DNA of 57,169 bases from Candidatus Gastranaerophilales bacterium (GTDB taxonomy: Bacteria; Cyanobacteriota; Vampirovibrionia; Gastranaerophilales; Gastranaerophilaceae), in contig CALUVI010000008.1 of the NCBI GenBank assembly GCA_944324185.1, positions 1-57,169 of the forward strand, in the 5' to 3' direction. Made by a program: the position numbers and the translations under genes. Of the stretch, positions 1-7,549 are shown in pieces (within the stretch, counting starts at the first letter, position 1; each line of letters opens with the position of its first letter). The notes beneath the pieces were generated by a model. The model saw nothing but the letters and a program-made list of their open reading frames with translations, did no database searches and was not told where the DNA came from.

Positions 1-102
1 TTCCTTCCGCCGGAAATAATTGAAAGCATAATGAACGGAACCCAAGATCCGGAGTTGAATGTAAAGAAGTTAATTGAGATGGCGGAAACTTGTTGTCAAT
101 AA
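1..102 (+). CDS. C-terminal tail of a probable serine site-specific recombinase (partial)
   Basis: An open frame runs in from the window edge and ends at TAA after 33 residues. It reads FLPPEIIESIMNGTQDPEL, then NVKKLIEMAETCCQ. The pattern 'P-x-I-x-E-x-I-x-N-G-x-Q' followed by a short leucine-containing tail resembles the C-terminal region of large serine recombinases and invertases. Only the tail is visible, so no catalytic residue can be checked. Its position close to tmRNA, a common integration site, fits a mobile-element gene. The family call is a weak inference from a short motif; the reading frame itself is clear. Confidence 0.4.
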   Translation, partial: FLPPEIIESIMNGTQDPELNVKKLIEMAETCCQ

Positions 103-145
103 TTAAAATATGATTAATTCTTATAAAGTTCTTATTTAAAACTTG

Positions 146-151
146 TATAAT
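146..151 (+). promoter_or_regulatory. -10 box of a probable leaderless promoter
   Basis: A perfect TATAAT lies 6 nt before the ATG at 158, and no Shine-Dalgarno is present. Transcription would start at or next to the start codon. Confidence 0.5.
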
Positions 152-157
152 ATTTTT

Positions 158-937
158 ATGCATTCAAAAGACATTTGTAAATTTTGTGGACAAAATAAAA
201 AATTAATTAAGGCTCATATAATTCCTCGTCATTTCTATCTTGATTATAAAGACGAACAATATGTTAGTGTAAATTCTTTGTCTGGAAAATTTAAAATACA
301 ACAAAGTGGAGCATATGATAAAAATGTTTTATGCTTAGATTGTGACAGTAAAATCTTAGGTCAATTTGATAAAGAAGGGTATAGAGTTTTATTCGATGAA
401 ATCAAGAAACACAAGCTTAATAAGATTGGTAATGATATTATATTATATTACTTAACATCTAAAGATTGCAATTTTGAATATTTAAGGAATTTTTTTATTT
501 CAATATTATGGAGAGCATCAATATCTTTCCTACCAGATTTTAAAGATATTAATCTGGGTGAATATCAACAAAAAGCTTTAGAAATTTTGCAGGGAAAGAA
601 ATCGTATGATAACTTGTTTAAGATATTTATATTTAAATATCCAGAAGGTAAAGATTTTAATAAACTTATTTTTCTATCAAAAGCTAAATTCTATAATCGC
701 AAAGCATATGTAATCAATATGGCTGGATACTTTATTACTATCATTTTGAATGGTAAAAACCTAATATTTAACAATAAACTCCATTATATTAGTGAAATGA
801 TAATTAATGATAAAGGTTTTTATATTATTGAAAGTAATAGATTATATTTGCAACATTATCATTTTGCAAATAAGAAAATGCAAGAAATGTGGATGAAAGG
901 ATATAAACCGCCATTTGCTCCAAAAATTAAAAACTAA
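158..937 (+). CDS. HNH-like zinc-binding protein of unknown role
   Basis: The frame can open at a TTG at 143, but that codon overlaps the -10 hexamer, so I take the ATG at 158 (259 aa). The N-terminus has a treble-clef pattern: CKFCG at about residues 8-12, KAHIIPRHF about ten residues later, and LCLDCD near residue 60. This C-x2-C / H-I-I-P / C-x2-C arrangement is typical of HNH nuclease-like proteins, but I cannot identify a complete HNH triad. The remaining 190 residues are rich in Lys, Ile and aromatic residues and I do not recognise them. Base composition is clearly more AT-rich than the housekeeping genes further on, which with the recombinase tail upstream suggests acquisition by transfer. 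Possible roles are a nuclease of a mobile element or a defence gene. The function is not established. Confidence 0.6.
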   Translation: MHSKDICKFCGQNKKLIKAHIIPRHFYLDYKDEQYVSVNSLSGKFKIQQSGAYDKNVLCLDCDSKILGQFDKEGYRVLFDEIKKHKLNKIGNDIILYYLTSKDCNFEYLRNFFISILWRASISFLPDFKDINLGEYQQKALEILQGKKSYDNLFKIFIFKYPEGKDFNKLIFLSKAKFYNRKAYVINMAGYFITIILNGKNLIFNNKLHYISEMIINDKGFYIIESNRLYLQHYHFANKKMQEMWMKGYKPPFAPKIKN

Positions 938-1060
938 AAGGACTCTTTTTATTGACCCAAAGAGAATTTGAGGTAAATAAAAGAGAATATCTTGTTATTT
1001 GCAATATATTAGATTTTCTGAAATCTGCTAAAGCTCGCTTTGTGCGGGAAAATTTGCATT

Positions 1061-1085
1061 AAAAAAGAGGTTATATTAAGCCTCT
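1061..1085 (-). terminator. Rho-independent terminator of tmRNA
   Basis: On the minus strand AGAGG and CCTCT flank a 10-nt loop and are followed by a run of six T. It lies 13 nt beyond the mature 3' end of tmRNA. Confidence 0.75.
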
Positions 1086-1097
1086 AATGATTAAATC

Positions 1098-1495
1098 TGG
1101 AGATGGCGGGAGTCGAACCCGCGTCCATCGTGGATAAATACGAACCTCTACGAGTGTAGTAACTTATTATCTCGACCTGACACGGAAAGTTACAAAACCT
1201 GAATCAGATCAGAGACTTTTTGCGGAAGCCTAACCTCCAATGGTTAACTTAATACGCATACCATCATCTGCGTACTGCAGCTTGCATAGTGGTCTGATAC
1301 TGCCGGCAAGCTGGGCAATACCAGAGGCTGACTGCAAAGTCTGTTATGCAGCTCTACGAGCAGCAGCTCTAGAGAAATCAGCAACTACAACATTATCTGT
1401 AGCATTTAATTTAGTTTGCTCGTTGATAAGCGGGAACAGCGCCCGCACCCGCAATCCGGATCTACCAATCACAACGTCAAAACCGGTGCATCCCC
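1098..1495 (-). ncRNA. ssrA: transfer-messenger RNA (one-piece)
   Basis: The molecule rescues stalled ribosomes and tags the unfinished protein for degradation. The minus strand ends with a T-arm, GCGGGTTCGACTCCCGC, and the acceptor strand CATCTCC (1099-1105). This pairs with 5' GGGGATG at 1489-1495, seven pairs with one G-U. The discriminator base is A (1098), and the next bases are not CCA, so the CCA tail must be added after transcription. The 5' domain contains the usual GGTTTTGACG. An internal frame at 1344-1403 encodes a tag that I read as ATDNVVVADFSRAAARRAA followed by TAA, with GCT as the likely resume codon. The tag ends in AA, as protease-recognised tags do. Gene order is not permuted. 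I have not modelled the pseudoknots. Confidence 0.93.
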
Positions 1496-1805
1496 TTGAT
1501 ATTAAACTGAGAAGCAAACAAACCTCACCCGAATTTCTAAATGCGCTCTGCTCATCAAGAAATTCTACCCTCTCCGCCTTCCGCTTACGCTCTGCGGAGA
1601 GAAAGCTGTTTGTATTCACTTCTCTGTAAATTATTACTTTCTCAATGTGCGTAAATACAGTATATTCCATATTTTAACCTTTTTCAAGTCCTTTTCTGCA
1701 TTAAAAAATTATACTTTCGGACTAAACAATTTTGTCACAACTTTAAAAAACGATTTTATCATTAACGGTAATTTATCCGGCAGAAATAAATGCCAATATA
1801 GAATT
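1496..1805. other. Intergenic stretch between tmRNA and a small ORF
   Basis: About 310 nt separate the 5' end of tmRNA from the small ORF at 1806. The part next to tmRNA must hold its promoter: TTTAAT lies 5 nt before the first base of the RNA on the minus strand. At about 1560-1600 is a GC-rich imperfect palindrome (CTCTCCGC ... GCGGAGAG) of the kind seen in other intergenic repeats. Frames crossing this region show no protein-like pattern. Confidence 0.4.
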
Positions 1806-1958
1806 ATGAAAATAAAAAGTTTCTTTAAATTAGTCAACAGAAAAATAAATAAGTATGATAAAGCCGCTTCAAATCCGTTTGAGGCGATTCCTCTTACCAT
1901 AACTCTTGTATGGGTTGAGGAAGAAAATCCAACCCGCAGAAACAATCAATATAATTAG
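1806..1958 (+). CDS. Small basic protein of unknown function (50 aa)
   Basis: The ATG at 1806 gives a 50-residue protein beginning MKIKSFFKLVNRKINKYDKA and ending in EEENPTRRNNQYN. It has a basic start, a short hydrophobic stretch (IPLTITLVWV) and a charged end. Support comes from three sides. The composition is protein-like. Its TAG overlaps the stop codon of the convergent gene at 1955 by a few bases, as happens at two other gene junctions in this window. TGC-CAATAT also sits exactly 6 nt before the ATG, the same geometry as the leaderless promoters elsewhere. No Shine-Dalgarno is visible. I do not recognise a family. Confidence 0.4.
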   Translation: MKIKSFFKLVNRKINKYDKAASNPFEAIPLTITLVWVEEENPTRRNNQYN

Positions 1959-2398
1959 CCAAGCAGACTCAAGCCCTCTTGTTCTCCGATATCAATTCCT
2001 TTTTCCTTGCATGCTTCTGCAACAAGCTTTTGTTCCGACGGAAGCAACTTTTCAAAAATTGATGACAGAGCAAATGACGAACCAAAAGACGCTGCTGCAG
2101 CAAGTCCTGCTACAACTACACCTGCGCCGGATGCCATACCGAGAATCACTGCAGGAACCGCAATATAGCTTAGACATTTAATTGCACTTTTTCCAAGTTC
2201 CTTTAAACCGGATTTCCAGTTCGTACCTTCGACTTTTTCGCCTTTTGTATTGTAGTCTAAGCTGAATGCTCCGGGAACAGTTAAAAAATCCGTAAGACAA
2301 AACAAAGCACCCAGTGCTGCGCCGCCTGTAGCCTTTTTTAGCTGTGCAAGCTTTTGTGCTCCTTTATTTAACGGTAATACCTGAGTTACTGCTGTCAT
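1955..2398 (-). CDS. Small glycine/alanine-rich membrane protein, unknown
   Basis: This 147-residue protein begins MTAVTQVLPLNKGAQKL. A GGGGAAA sequence sits 4 nt before the ATG as Shine-Dalgarno. Residues about 25-45 (GGAALGALFCLTDFLTVPG) and 75-110 (YIAVPAVILGMASGAGVVVAGLAAAASFG) are hydrophobic and small-residue-rich, consistent with two or three membrane-associated helices. The C-terminus is soluble and charged. I recognise no enzymatic motif. The Gly/Ala helix style resembles parts of the 738-aa protein at 24886, so both may belong to the same lineage-typical class of membrane proteins. That link is inference. Confidence 0.7.
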   Translation of the reverse strand: MTAVTQVLPLNKGAQKLAQLKKATGGAALGALFCLTDFLTVPGAFSLDYNTKGEKVEGTNWKSGLKELGKSAIKCLSYIAVPAVILGMASGAGVVVAGLAAAASFGSSFALSSIFEKLLPSEQKLVAEACKEKGIDIGEQEGLSLLG

Positions 2399-2503
2399 AA
2401 TTTCCCCAATAAATTAACTTAATCTTATTCCCTAAATATATAAAAATATTTTGTAATAAAAAATTGACTTTTTATTACAAAATATTAAGATAGAATTTAT
2501 TTT

Positions 2504-3100
2504 TTAATATGTAGTTCTTGTAAGAATTATTTCAGATTCTTTGTTATAAAGATTATGCTTATACCAGACACCTTCAAATTCTCCGTCAGGTTTAAACAGG
2601 TACTGGCAGTCTTTTGATACAAAATATATGGCGCTCACCGGCTTGCCGGAGATTCTGTACTGAATTGAATAGTAAGGGAAATCCGGATATTCTCCGTAAA
2701 TAAAATCTACGTATCTGAGCTTTCCTAAAGCGTCATAATAGTATGCCTTTGAAACATCTTTTTTGTCTTGAAGCGCGTACATATAAATGTTTTTCATCTT
2801 TTTGTAATAAAAAGCCGAAAGATTATAATCCCCGAGTTCTTTATAGCCGGCGGAAGCTGCATAATAGTTATCCAGATGGTTTTTGTCTTTCAATTTATCT
2901 TTAAACTGTTCTTTAAAATCTTTTTGTTTTTCTATAGGGGTTTCAAAAATTATATCTTTAACTTCACTTATAATAGCTTCTTTTTCAACTTCTGACTTAT
3001 TAATCCAGTCATATTGTATATCTGCAATATAAATGTCGTTATAATTAGCAAATACAGCCGCCGGCATTAACAAAAACAAAAAAAGCAAAAATTTTTTCAT
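2504..3100 (-). CDS. Secreted protein of unknown function
   Basis: The longest frame starts at a GTG (3106). The ATG at 3100 has the sequence AAGGGG 5 nt upstream and is the better start, giving 198 aa. The N-terminus is a clear signal peptide: two lysines, then LLFLFLLMPAAVFA with cleavage likely after AVFA. The mature part is rich in Lys, Tyr and Asp. It includes a helical stretch like a short TPR (YYAASAGYKELGDYNLSAFY) and a C-terminal beta-rich part containing DGEFEGVWYKHNLY. No known domain is evident. Nearby genes run the other way, so it is probably transcribed alone. Confidence 0.7.
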   Translation of the reverse strand: MKKFLLFLFLLMPAAVFANYNDIYIADIQYDWINKSEVEKEAIISEVKDIIFETPIEKQKDFKEQFKDKLKDKNHLDNYYAASAGYKELGDYNLSAFYYKKMKNIYMYALQDKKDVSKAYYYDALGKLRYVDFIYGEYPDFPYYSIQYRISGKPVSAIYFVSKDCQYLFKPDGEFEGVWYKHNLYNKESEIILTRTTY

Positions 3101-3195
3101 ACTCACCCCTTTATTAAGCTAACATATCTAAGTATAACATATAATTAATTTAGCCTGTTATAAAAAAGTCTGTTTCCGGCAAAACCATTTTATAG

Positions 3196-3201
3196 TATAA
3201 T
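3196..3201 (+). promoter_or_regulatory. -10 box of a probable leaderless promoter
   Basis: TATAAT lies 7 nt before the ATG at 3209 and overlaps the alternative ATG at 3200. No Shine-Dalgarno precedes either start. Confidence 0.45.
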
Positions 3202-3208
3202 GAGTTTT

Positions 3209-3880
3209 ATGGTTAGAATATTAGACGGAAAAAATACAGAAATAATATCAAAGCTGGTATTTAGAATTTTAAAAACCCAGGAGCTTTTTACAAGAATAAT
3301 AGAGGTAGGTAATCCTAACATAAAACCTTGTGTTTATGCAATGTGGCATTGTCATCAATTTTGTATACACGGGCTTCCGGAGAGGGCGAATACAAATGTT
3401 TTGATAAGCCGCTCAAAAGACGGGGATGTTATAGCAGATGTTGTGGAAAGATGGGGATTTAAGACAATCCGCGGCTCTAAAGGTAAAAAGGGCGCGGTAG
3501 AAGCCAGCATGCAAATGATTGAAGCACTTAAGCGCGGCGAGAATTGTGCAATGATGGTTGACGGTCCGCGAGGTCCCGCAAGAGTTGCTAAAGACGGAGC
3601 CATTAAAATTGCAAAACTTGCAGGAGTTCCGGTTGTTCCTGTTTTCTGGTATTCTAAGAATTTTACCTGGGCAAAATTTAATTCGTGGGATAATATGCGA
3701 AGCCCTATTTTTGCAACCAACTTGATTAATATTTACGGCGAGCCGATTTATATTTCTCCTGACGGGGATGAAGAAGAAGCGCGCCTGAAGTTACAAAAAA
3801 GTCTCGAAGAACTTGAACAAAAAGCTCCGAAAGCGTTTGATGAGGTATACAAATTCGGAATATGGAGAAGAAAAAAATAA
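3209..3880 (+). CDS. DUF374 / lysophospholipid acyltransferase-like protein
   Basis: Proteins of this family transfer acyl chains in membrane lipid or lipid A synthesis; many members are uncharacterised. The sequence shows the family signature MWHCHQF near residue 46, an acyl-acceptor region SRSKDGD, then RGSKGKKGA and the strongly conserved DGPRGP, followed by a hydrophobic strand AGVPVVPVFWYS. Length (223 aa) is normal. An ATG at 3200 would add three residues but overlaps the -10 box, so I prefer 3209. The next gene starts 19 nt before this one ends, so the nitrilase and the peptidase behind it are probably read from the same transcript. Confidence 0.85.
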   Translation: MVRILDGKNTEIISKLVFRILKTQELFTRIIEVGNPNIKPCVYAMWHCHQFCIHGLPERANTNVLISRSKDGDVIADVVERWGFKTIRGSKGKKGAVEASMQMIEALKRGENCAMMVDGPRGPARVAKDGAIKIAKLAGVPVVPVFWYSKNFTWAKFNSWDNMRSPIFATNLINIYGEPIYISPDGDEEEARLKLQKSLEELEQKAPKAFDEVYKFGIWRRKK

Positions 3881-4683
3881 AACTTCTTGCAATTCAAATG
3901 GAATCTGCAATCGGTAATTTGGATTTGAATATTGAAACAGTCCGGAATTTACTCAGGGCAAATCTTGAGAAATACGGGAATGTTGATTTTGTATTCTTGC
4001 CGGAATTATGGACTGTAGGCTGGGACTGCCCGTCGTTTCCCCAGAGTGCGGAAACTCTTGAAGATTCGCGCGCGGTTAGAATGCTTATGGAAATTGCAAA
4101 AGAGTACGGAGTTAATATTTTAGGCGGAAGTTTTGTGAGAAAAGAGGGAGATAAACTCTTCAATACCTGTCCCGTAATCAACAGGGACGGTGAGATTGTT
4201 TGTATATATAACAAAAACCATCTGTATTCATATAACGGAGATACGGAAAACAGCTATATAACAGCAGGCTCCAACCCTGTAATGGTTGAAATTGAAGGGG
4301 TTAAACTCGGAATTTCAATATGCTATGATATTCGTTTCCCTGAAATATACAGAGCGTACAGAAAAGCCGGCGCAGATATTCTTGTTAATATGGCAGCATG
4401 GCCTAAGTCAAGAAAAGTTCACTGGGATACGCTTGCTCTTGCAAGAGCGATTGAAAATCAGACATATATGATAGCGCTTACCCAGACAGGTTTGCTGGCT
4501 GACGGAGCGGAGAATCTCGGGCATTCAATGATTATTGATTATAACGGGAAAATCTTAGATGAAATAGAGGAAAATGAAGGCGGAATTTATGCGGAAATAG
4601 ATTTAGAGGATATGTATAAATTCAGAGCCAACTGTAATATTTTGAATGATGTAAAGGACTCTTACGAGGTAATAAAAAAATGA
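3862..4683 (+). CDS. Carbon-nitrogen hydrolase (nitrilase superfamily, omega-amidase-like)
   Basis: Members hydrolyse C-N bonds of amides such as 2-oxoglutaramate and act in the cytoplasm. The catalytic triad is visible: Glu48 in FLPELW, Lys118 in YNKNHLY and Cys154 in ISICYDIRFPE. The length of 273 aa fits branch 10-type amidases with an omega-amidase or YafV-like role. The start overlaps the acyltransferase gene by 19 nt and the stop overlaps the next gene (ATGA), so the three genes are translationally linked. The substrate cannot be told from the sequence. Confidence 0.88.
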   Translation: MEKKKIKLLAIQMESAIGNLDLNIETVRNLLRANLEKYGNVDFVFLPELWTVGWDCPSFPQSAETLEDSRAVRMLMEIAKEYGVNILGGSFVRKEGDKLFNTCPVINRDGEIVCIYNKNHLYSYNGDTENSYITAGSNPVMVEIEGVKLGISICYDIRFPEIYRAYRKAGADILVNMAAWPKSRKVHWDTLALARAIENQTYMIALTQTGLLADGAENLGHSMIIDYNGKILDEIEENEGGIYAEIDLEDMYKFRANCNILNDVKDSYEVIKK

Positions 4684-6020
4684 AGAAAATTTTGGCGGCA
4701 ATTCTGGTATTTTTTATGGCGTTATCCGTCCAAGCCCGCGGTGCTAAACCGCAAAAGGCTGATTTTGCGTCTGTAATAAATGATTCCGGAGTCGAAAAAA
4801 ATTCTATTGCAATTTCTGTCAAGGATGTGAATACAGGAAAACCCGTATATGAATTAAACGAAAAAATTCTTATGCATCCGGCGTCTGTACAAAAAGTTTT
4901 GACTCTTCTTCCGGCAGTAGAGGCTCTGGGTGAGGATTATGAATTTACAACAACAATATATAAACGAGGGGATGACAGTTATGTTATCAAACTCGGCGCT
5001 GACCCGTATTTAACCTCTTCTGATTTAAAGAGCCTTGTAAACAATATTGACCGCGAAACTGTTAAGAAGATTTATGTAGATGACAGTATTCTAGAAAAGA
5101 AAAATTGGGGTGAAGGCTGGCAGTGGGATGATGATATGAATGTTCTTATGCCGAGATTCAATTCATACAACCTTGACGGGAATTTGATAAAACTAACTTT
5201 AATGCCTGCAGGGAAAGGCGAGCCGGCTTTGATTATAAACCCGAGCAAGTATCCGTTTGTATTTTTGAATAATGTTATAACCGGAGACAAAAACGAGGTT
5301 ACTGTATCACGTGACAATTCGATTTCCGCAAATACGCTTTCTTTAAGCGGAACCGTAAATAAACCGTATATTGTAAGAGTTCCGGCTAATAATTTAAAAA
5401 GATATTTTGACATAAGATTTACGAATACCATTCACGATAAAAATATTTATCTGAAACAAAATCTTATTGCGGATAAAGTTACAGAAGATGATACAGAGCT
5501 TGATAAAATTACCCATCCAATATCTCAGGCAGCGGAGGATATTCTGAAAAACAGCAACAACCTCGCTTCTGAAACCCTATCAAAGCTTGCAGGCGGAAAA
5601 GTTTATGAGGACAGGGGAACGGATATTGACGGAATAAAAGTTTTTAATAACTACTGCAAAAAATTAGGGCTTGATACTTCAAGAATCCGTATTGTTGACG
5701 CAAGCGGAGTTTCTAAAAACAATTTAATAAACGCTGATTTTATCTCGGAATTTCTGGTTAAGACCAAAGACAATCCGCTTATGCAAAACCTTCCGGCAGC
5801 AGGTGAAGGAACGCTCACACAGAGAATGCTTCCGCTTAAGGATAATTTGAAAGCTAAAACCGGAACTCACGGGGATTTAAGCTCTATTGCCGGATATTTA
5901 ACCACAAAAAAAGGGAATAAATACGCTTTCTGCATTATAATAAACGACACAACCGCAACAATTTCCGACATGAAATCTCTTGAAGATTATTTTATTCGTG
6001 AAGCTTATTTGAGATTATAA
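4680..6020 (+). CDS. dacB: D-alanyl-D-alanine carboxypeptidase/endopeptidase (PBP4, peptidase S13)
   Basis: It trims or cuts peptidoglycan crosslinks in the periplasm. An N-terminal signal sequence (KKILAAILVFFMALSVQA) is followed by the three penicillin-binding motifs: SVQK (Ser69-Lys72), SKN (Ser345-Asn347) in DASGVSKNN, and KTG (393-395) in KAKTGTHGDLSS. The large insert between the first two motifs is the mark of the S13 family. Length 446 aa is normal. GAGGTAA precedes the ATG, which overlaps the nitrilase stop codon. The xer recombinase gene follows after two bases. Confidence 0.92.
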   Translation: MKKILAAILVFFMALSVQARGAKPQKADFASVINDSGVEKNSIAISVKDVNTGKPVYELNEKILMHPASVQKVLTLLPAVEALGEDYEFTTTIYKRGDDSYVIKLGADPYLTSSDLKSLVNNIDRETVKKIYVDDSILEKKNWGEGWQWDDDMNVLMPRFNSYNLDGNLIKLTLMPAGKGEPALIINPSKYPFVFLNNVITGDKNEVTVSRDNSISANTLSLSGTVNKPYIVRVPANNLKRYFDIRFTNTIHDKNIYLKQNLIADKVTEDDTELDKITHPISQAAEDILKNSNNLASETLSKLAGGKVYEDRGTDIDGIKVFNNYCKKLGLDTSRIRIVDASGVSKNNLINADFISEFLVKTKDNPLMQNLPAAGEGTLTQRMLPLKDNLKAKTGTHGDLSSIAGYLTTKKGNKYAFCIIINDTTATISDMKSLEDYFIREAYLRL

Positions 6021-6022
6021 TT

Positions 6023-6874
6023 ATGTATCAGATAATTGCTCAATATTTAGAATATCTCGAACTTGAAAAAGGTCTTTCGCAAAACACGATAGACGCGTAC
6101 AGGCGCGACCTTTCGGAATTTTCCCGCGGGATTGATGATATTCAAAAAATTGACAGAATGACAATAAATTCTTTTATAAGAAAACTCAGGGAAGAGAAAC
6201 TTGCATCTACAAGTATAATAAGAAAAATAGCTTCTTTGCGCGGATTTTTCAAATGGGCGGCGTCAGCCGGAATCATTACAAGAAATCCCGCTTCAACTCT
6301 TGAGCAGCCGAAAGTTCCTCAGAGGCTTCCGAAAGTTGTTTCTATAAAAGAGATTGAAGAGATGCTTCATAATAATCTCACCCCCTTAGAGCATGTCATT
6401 ATGGAGCTTCTTTACAGCTGCGGATTAAGAGTCTCGGAACTTGTTAATTTAAAACTAAATGACATCGACCTTAATTCCAAATACGTACGCTGCTTCGGAA
6501 AAGGCTCAAAAGAACGCATTATCCCGATGGGTGAAACTGCAAAAAATGTTATAAAAGAGTATTTACCTCAAAGAGAATTGTTAACAAAAAAATATAACCT
6601 GAATACAAAATCCCTGCTTATTTGTCCAAACGGCAGGCAGATTACAAGGCAGGATGTTTATACATTTATTCACGAGCAGGGAAAATTAATCCACAAAAAT
6701 ATTTCTCCGCATACATTAAGACATAGTTTTGCAACCCATCTTCTTGAAAACGGGGCGGATTTGAGAGTTGTTCAGGAACTTCTCGGACATAGTGATGTTG
6801 CTACAACCCAGCTTTATACGCATATAAGCAAAAAAAGATTAAAGGATGTATATTTTTCCGTAAACAGCGACTAA
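6023..6874 (+). CDS. xerC: Tyrosine recombinase, XerC/XerD type
   Basis: Such enzymes resolve chromosome dimers at dif. All catalytic residues are present: Arg136 (GLRVSEL), Lys160 (GKGSKERIIP), His230 and Arg233 (HTLRHSFATHLL), His256 (LLGHSDVATTQ) and Tyr265 (LYTHIS). An N-terminal SAM-like core-binding domain covers residues 1-85. The length of 283 aa is slightly short for XerC/D (about 298) but within range. The location in a housekeeping run beside dacB, rather than at an element border, argues for the chromosomal Xer enzyme over a phage integrase. Whether it is XerC, XerD or a single XerH-type enzyme cannot be decided here. Confidence 0.88.
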   Translation: MYQIIAQYLEYLELEKGLSQNTIDAYRRDLSEFSRGIDDIQKIDRMTINSFIRKLREEKLASTSIIRKIASLRGFFKWAASAGIITRNPASTLEQPKVPQRLPKVVSIKEIEEMLHNNLTPLEHVIMELLYSCGLRVSELVNLKLNDIDLNSKYVRCFGKGSKERIIPMGETAKNVIKEYLPQRELLTKKYNLNTKSLLICPNGRQITRQDVYTFIHEQGKLIHKNISPHTLRHSFATHLLENGADLRVVQELLGHSDVATTQLYTHISKKRLKDVYFSVNSD

Positions 6875-6985
6875 GAGATTCAGCCGGCATTTATAGCTTA
6901 ATATAATTTAACATTTCCCTTTACAAATTTGCGCTTATCCGGTTTTTATGATAAATTTTCAATAGAACTAAAGTGGTGAGGATTT

Positions 6986-7546
6986 ATGAAGAGTACAACG
7001 CTGAGAAGATCAAATATTACCAGAGAAAAAGTTGCTATGATGGAGGCTCTAAACCGTTATAACAGAGCCCATCAGGATGAAGATTATTACAGAACGCAAA
7101 GCAAGAACAGAGAACTTGATGCTCTGTGGCAGTCTTTTGGCGTAAAACCGCAAAAGAGCGAAAAAGCTCCTCAGGTTTATTTTGTTACAGGTTTGATTGC
7201 GGGAGTTATCATAACATTACTTATCACCACATTTGTAAGTTTACTCATCAATTTTTCAACCCCGAAAGATGACGGTGCTATACCGGCTTCTAAGCCTGTA
7301 GCGGAATCCTCGGGAAGATTTTCATTTATCCCTGCCGACAATACTTCTTCTAAAAAAATTGCCGCACCTGTATCTTTGAACGAAGAATATACAGTTAAAG
7401 AAGGCGACACTTTAGAAAGTATTGTAATAAGATTTTACGGTGCTTTTGATATGAATAAAGTTAATTTAATTCAAGAAGCTAATAAAATGGCTAATCCGAA
7501 CGCTTTATCAATCGGTCAGAAGTTAATCATCCCTATGAATCAATAG
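6986..7546 (+). CDS. Membrane-anchored LysM domain protein
   Basis: This 186-aa protein has a charged cytoplasmic N-terminus (residues 1-65), one transmembrane helix at about 67-90 (VYFVTGLIAGVIITLLITTFVSLLINF), a linker, and a LysM domain at about 134-184 starting YTVKEGDTLESIV and ending IGQKLIIPM. LysM binds glycan chains of peptidoglycan, so the protein probably links the inner membrane to the wall. GAGG lies 6 nt before the ATG. RadA follows only 3 nt downstream, so the two are likely co-transcribed. Confidence 0.8.
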   Translation: MKSTTLRRSNITREKVAMMEALNRYNRAHQDEDYYRTQSKNRELDALWQSFGVKPQKSEKAPQVYFVTGLIAGVIITLLITTFVSLLINFSTPKDDGAIPASKPVAESSGRFSFIPADNTSSKKIAAPVSLNEEYTVKEGDTLESIVIRFYGAFDMNKVNLIQEANKMANPNALSIGQKLIIPMNQ

Positions 7547-7549
7547 TTT

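Noticed and set aside
1240-1670. Open frames on both strands across tmRNA (129 and 108 aa)
   Set aside because: They run through a well-supported tmRNA; only the tag frame at 1344-1403 is translated.
6023-6874. Integrase of a mobile element
   Set aside because: It lies inside a housekeeping run without attachment-like repeats or foreign composition; chromosomal Xer is the simpler reading.
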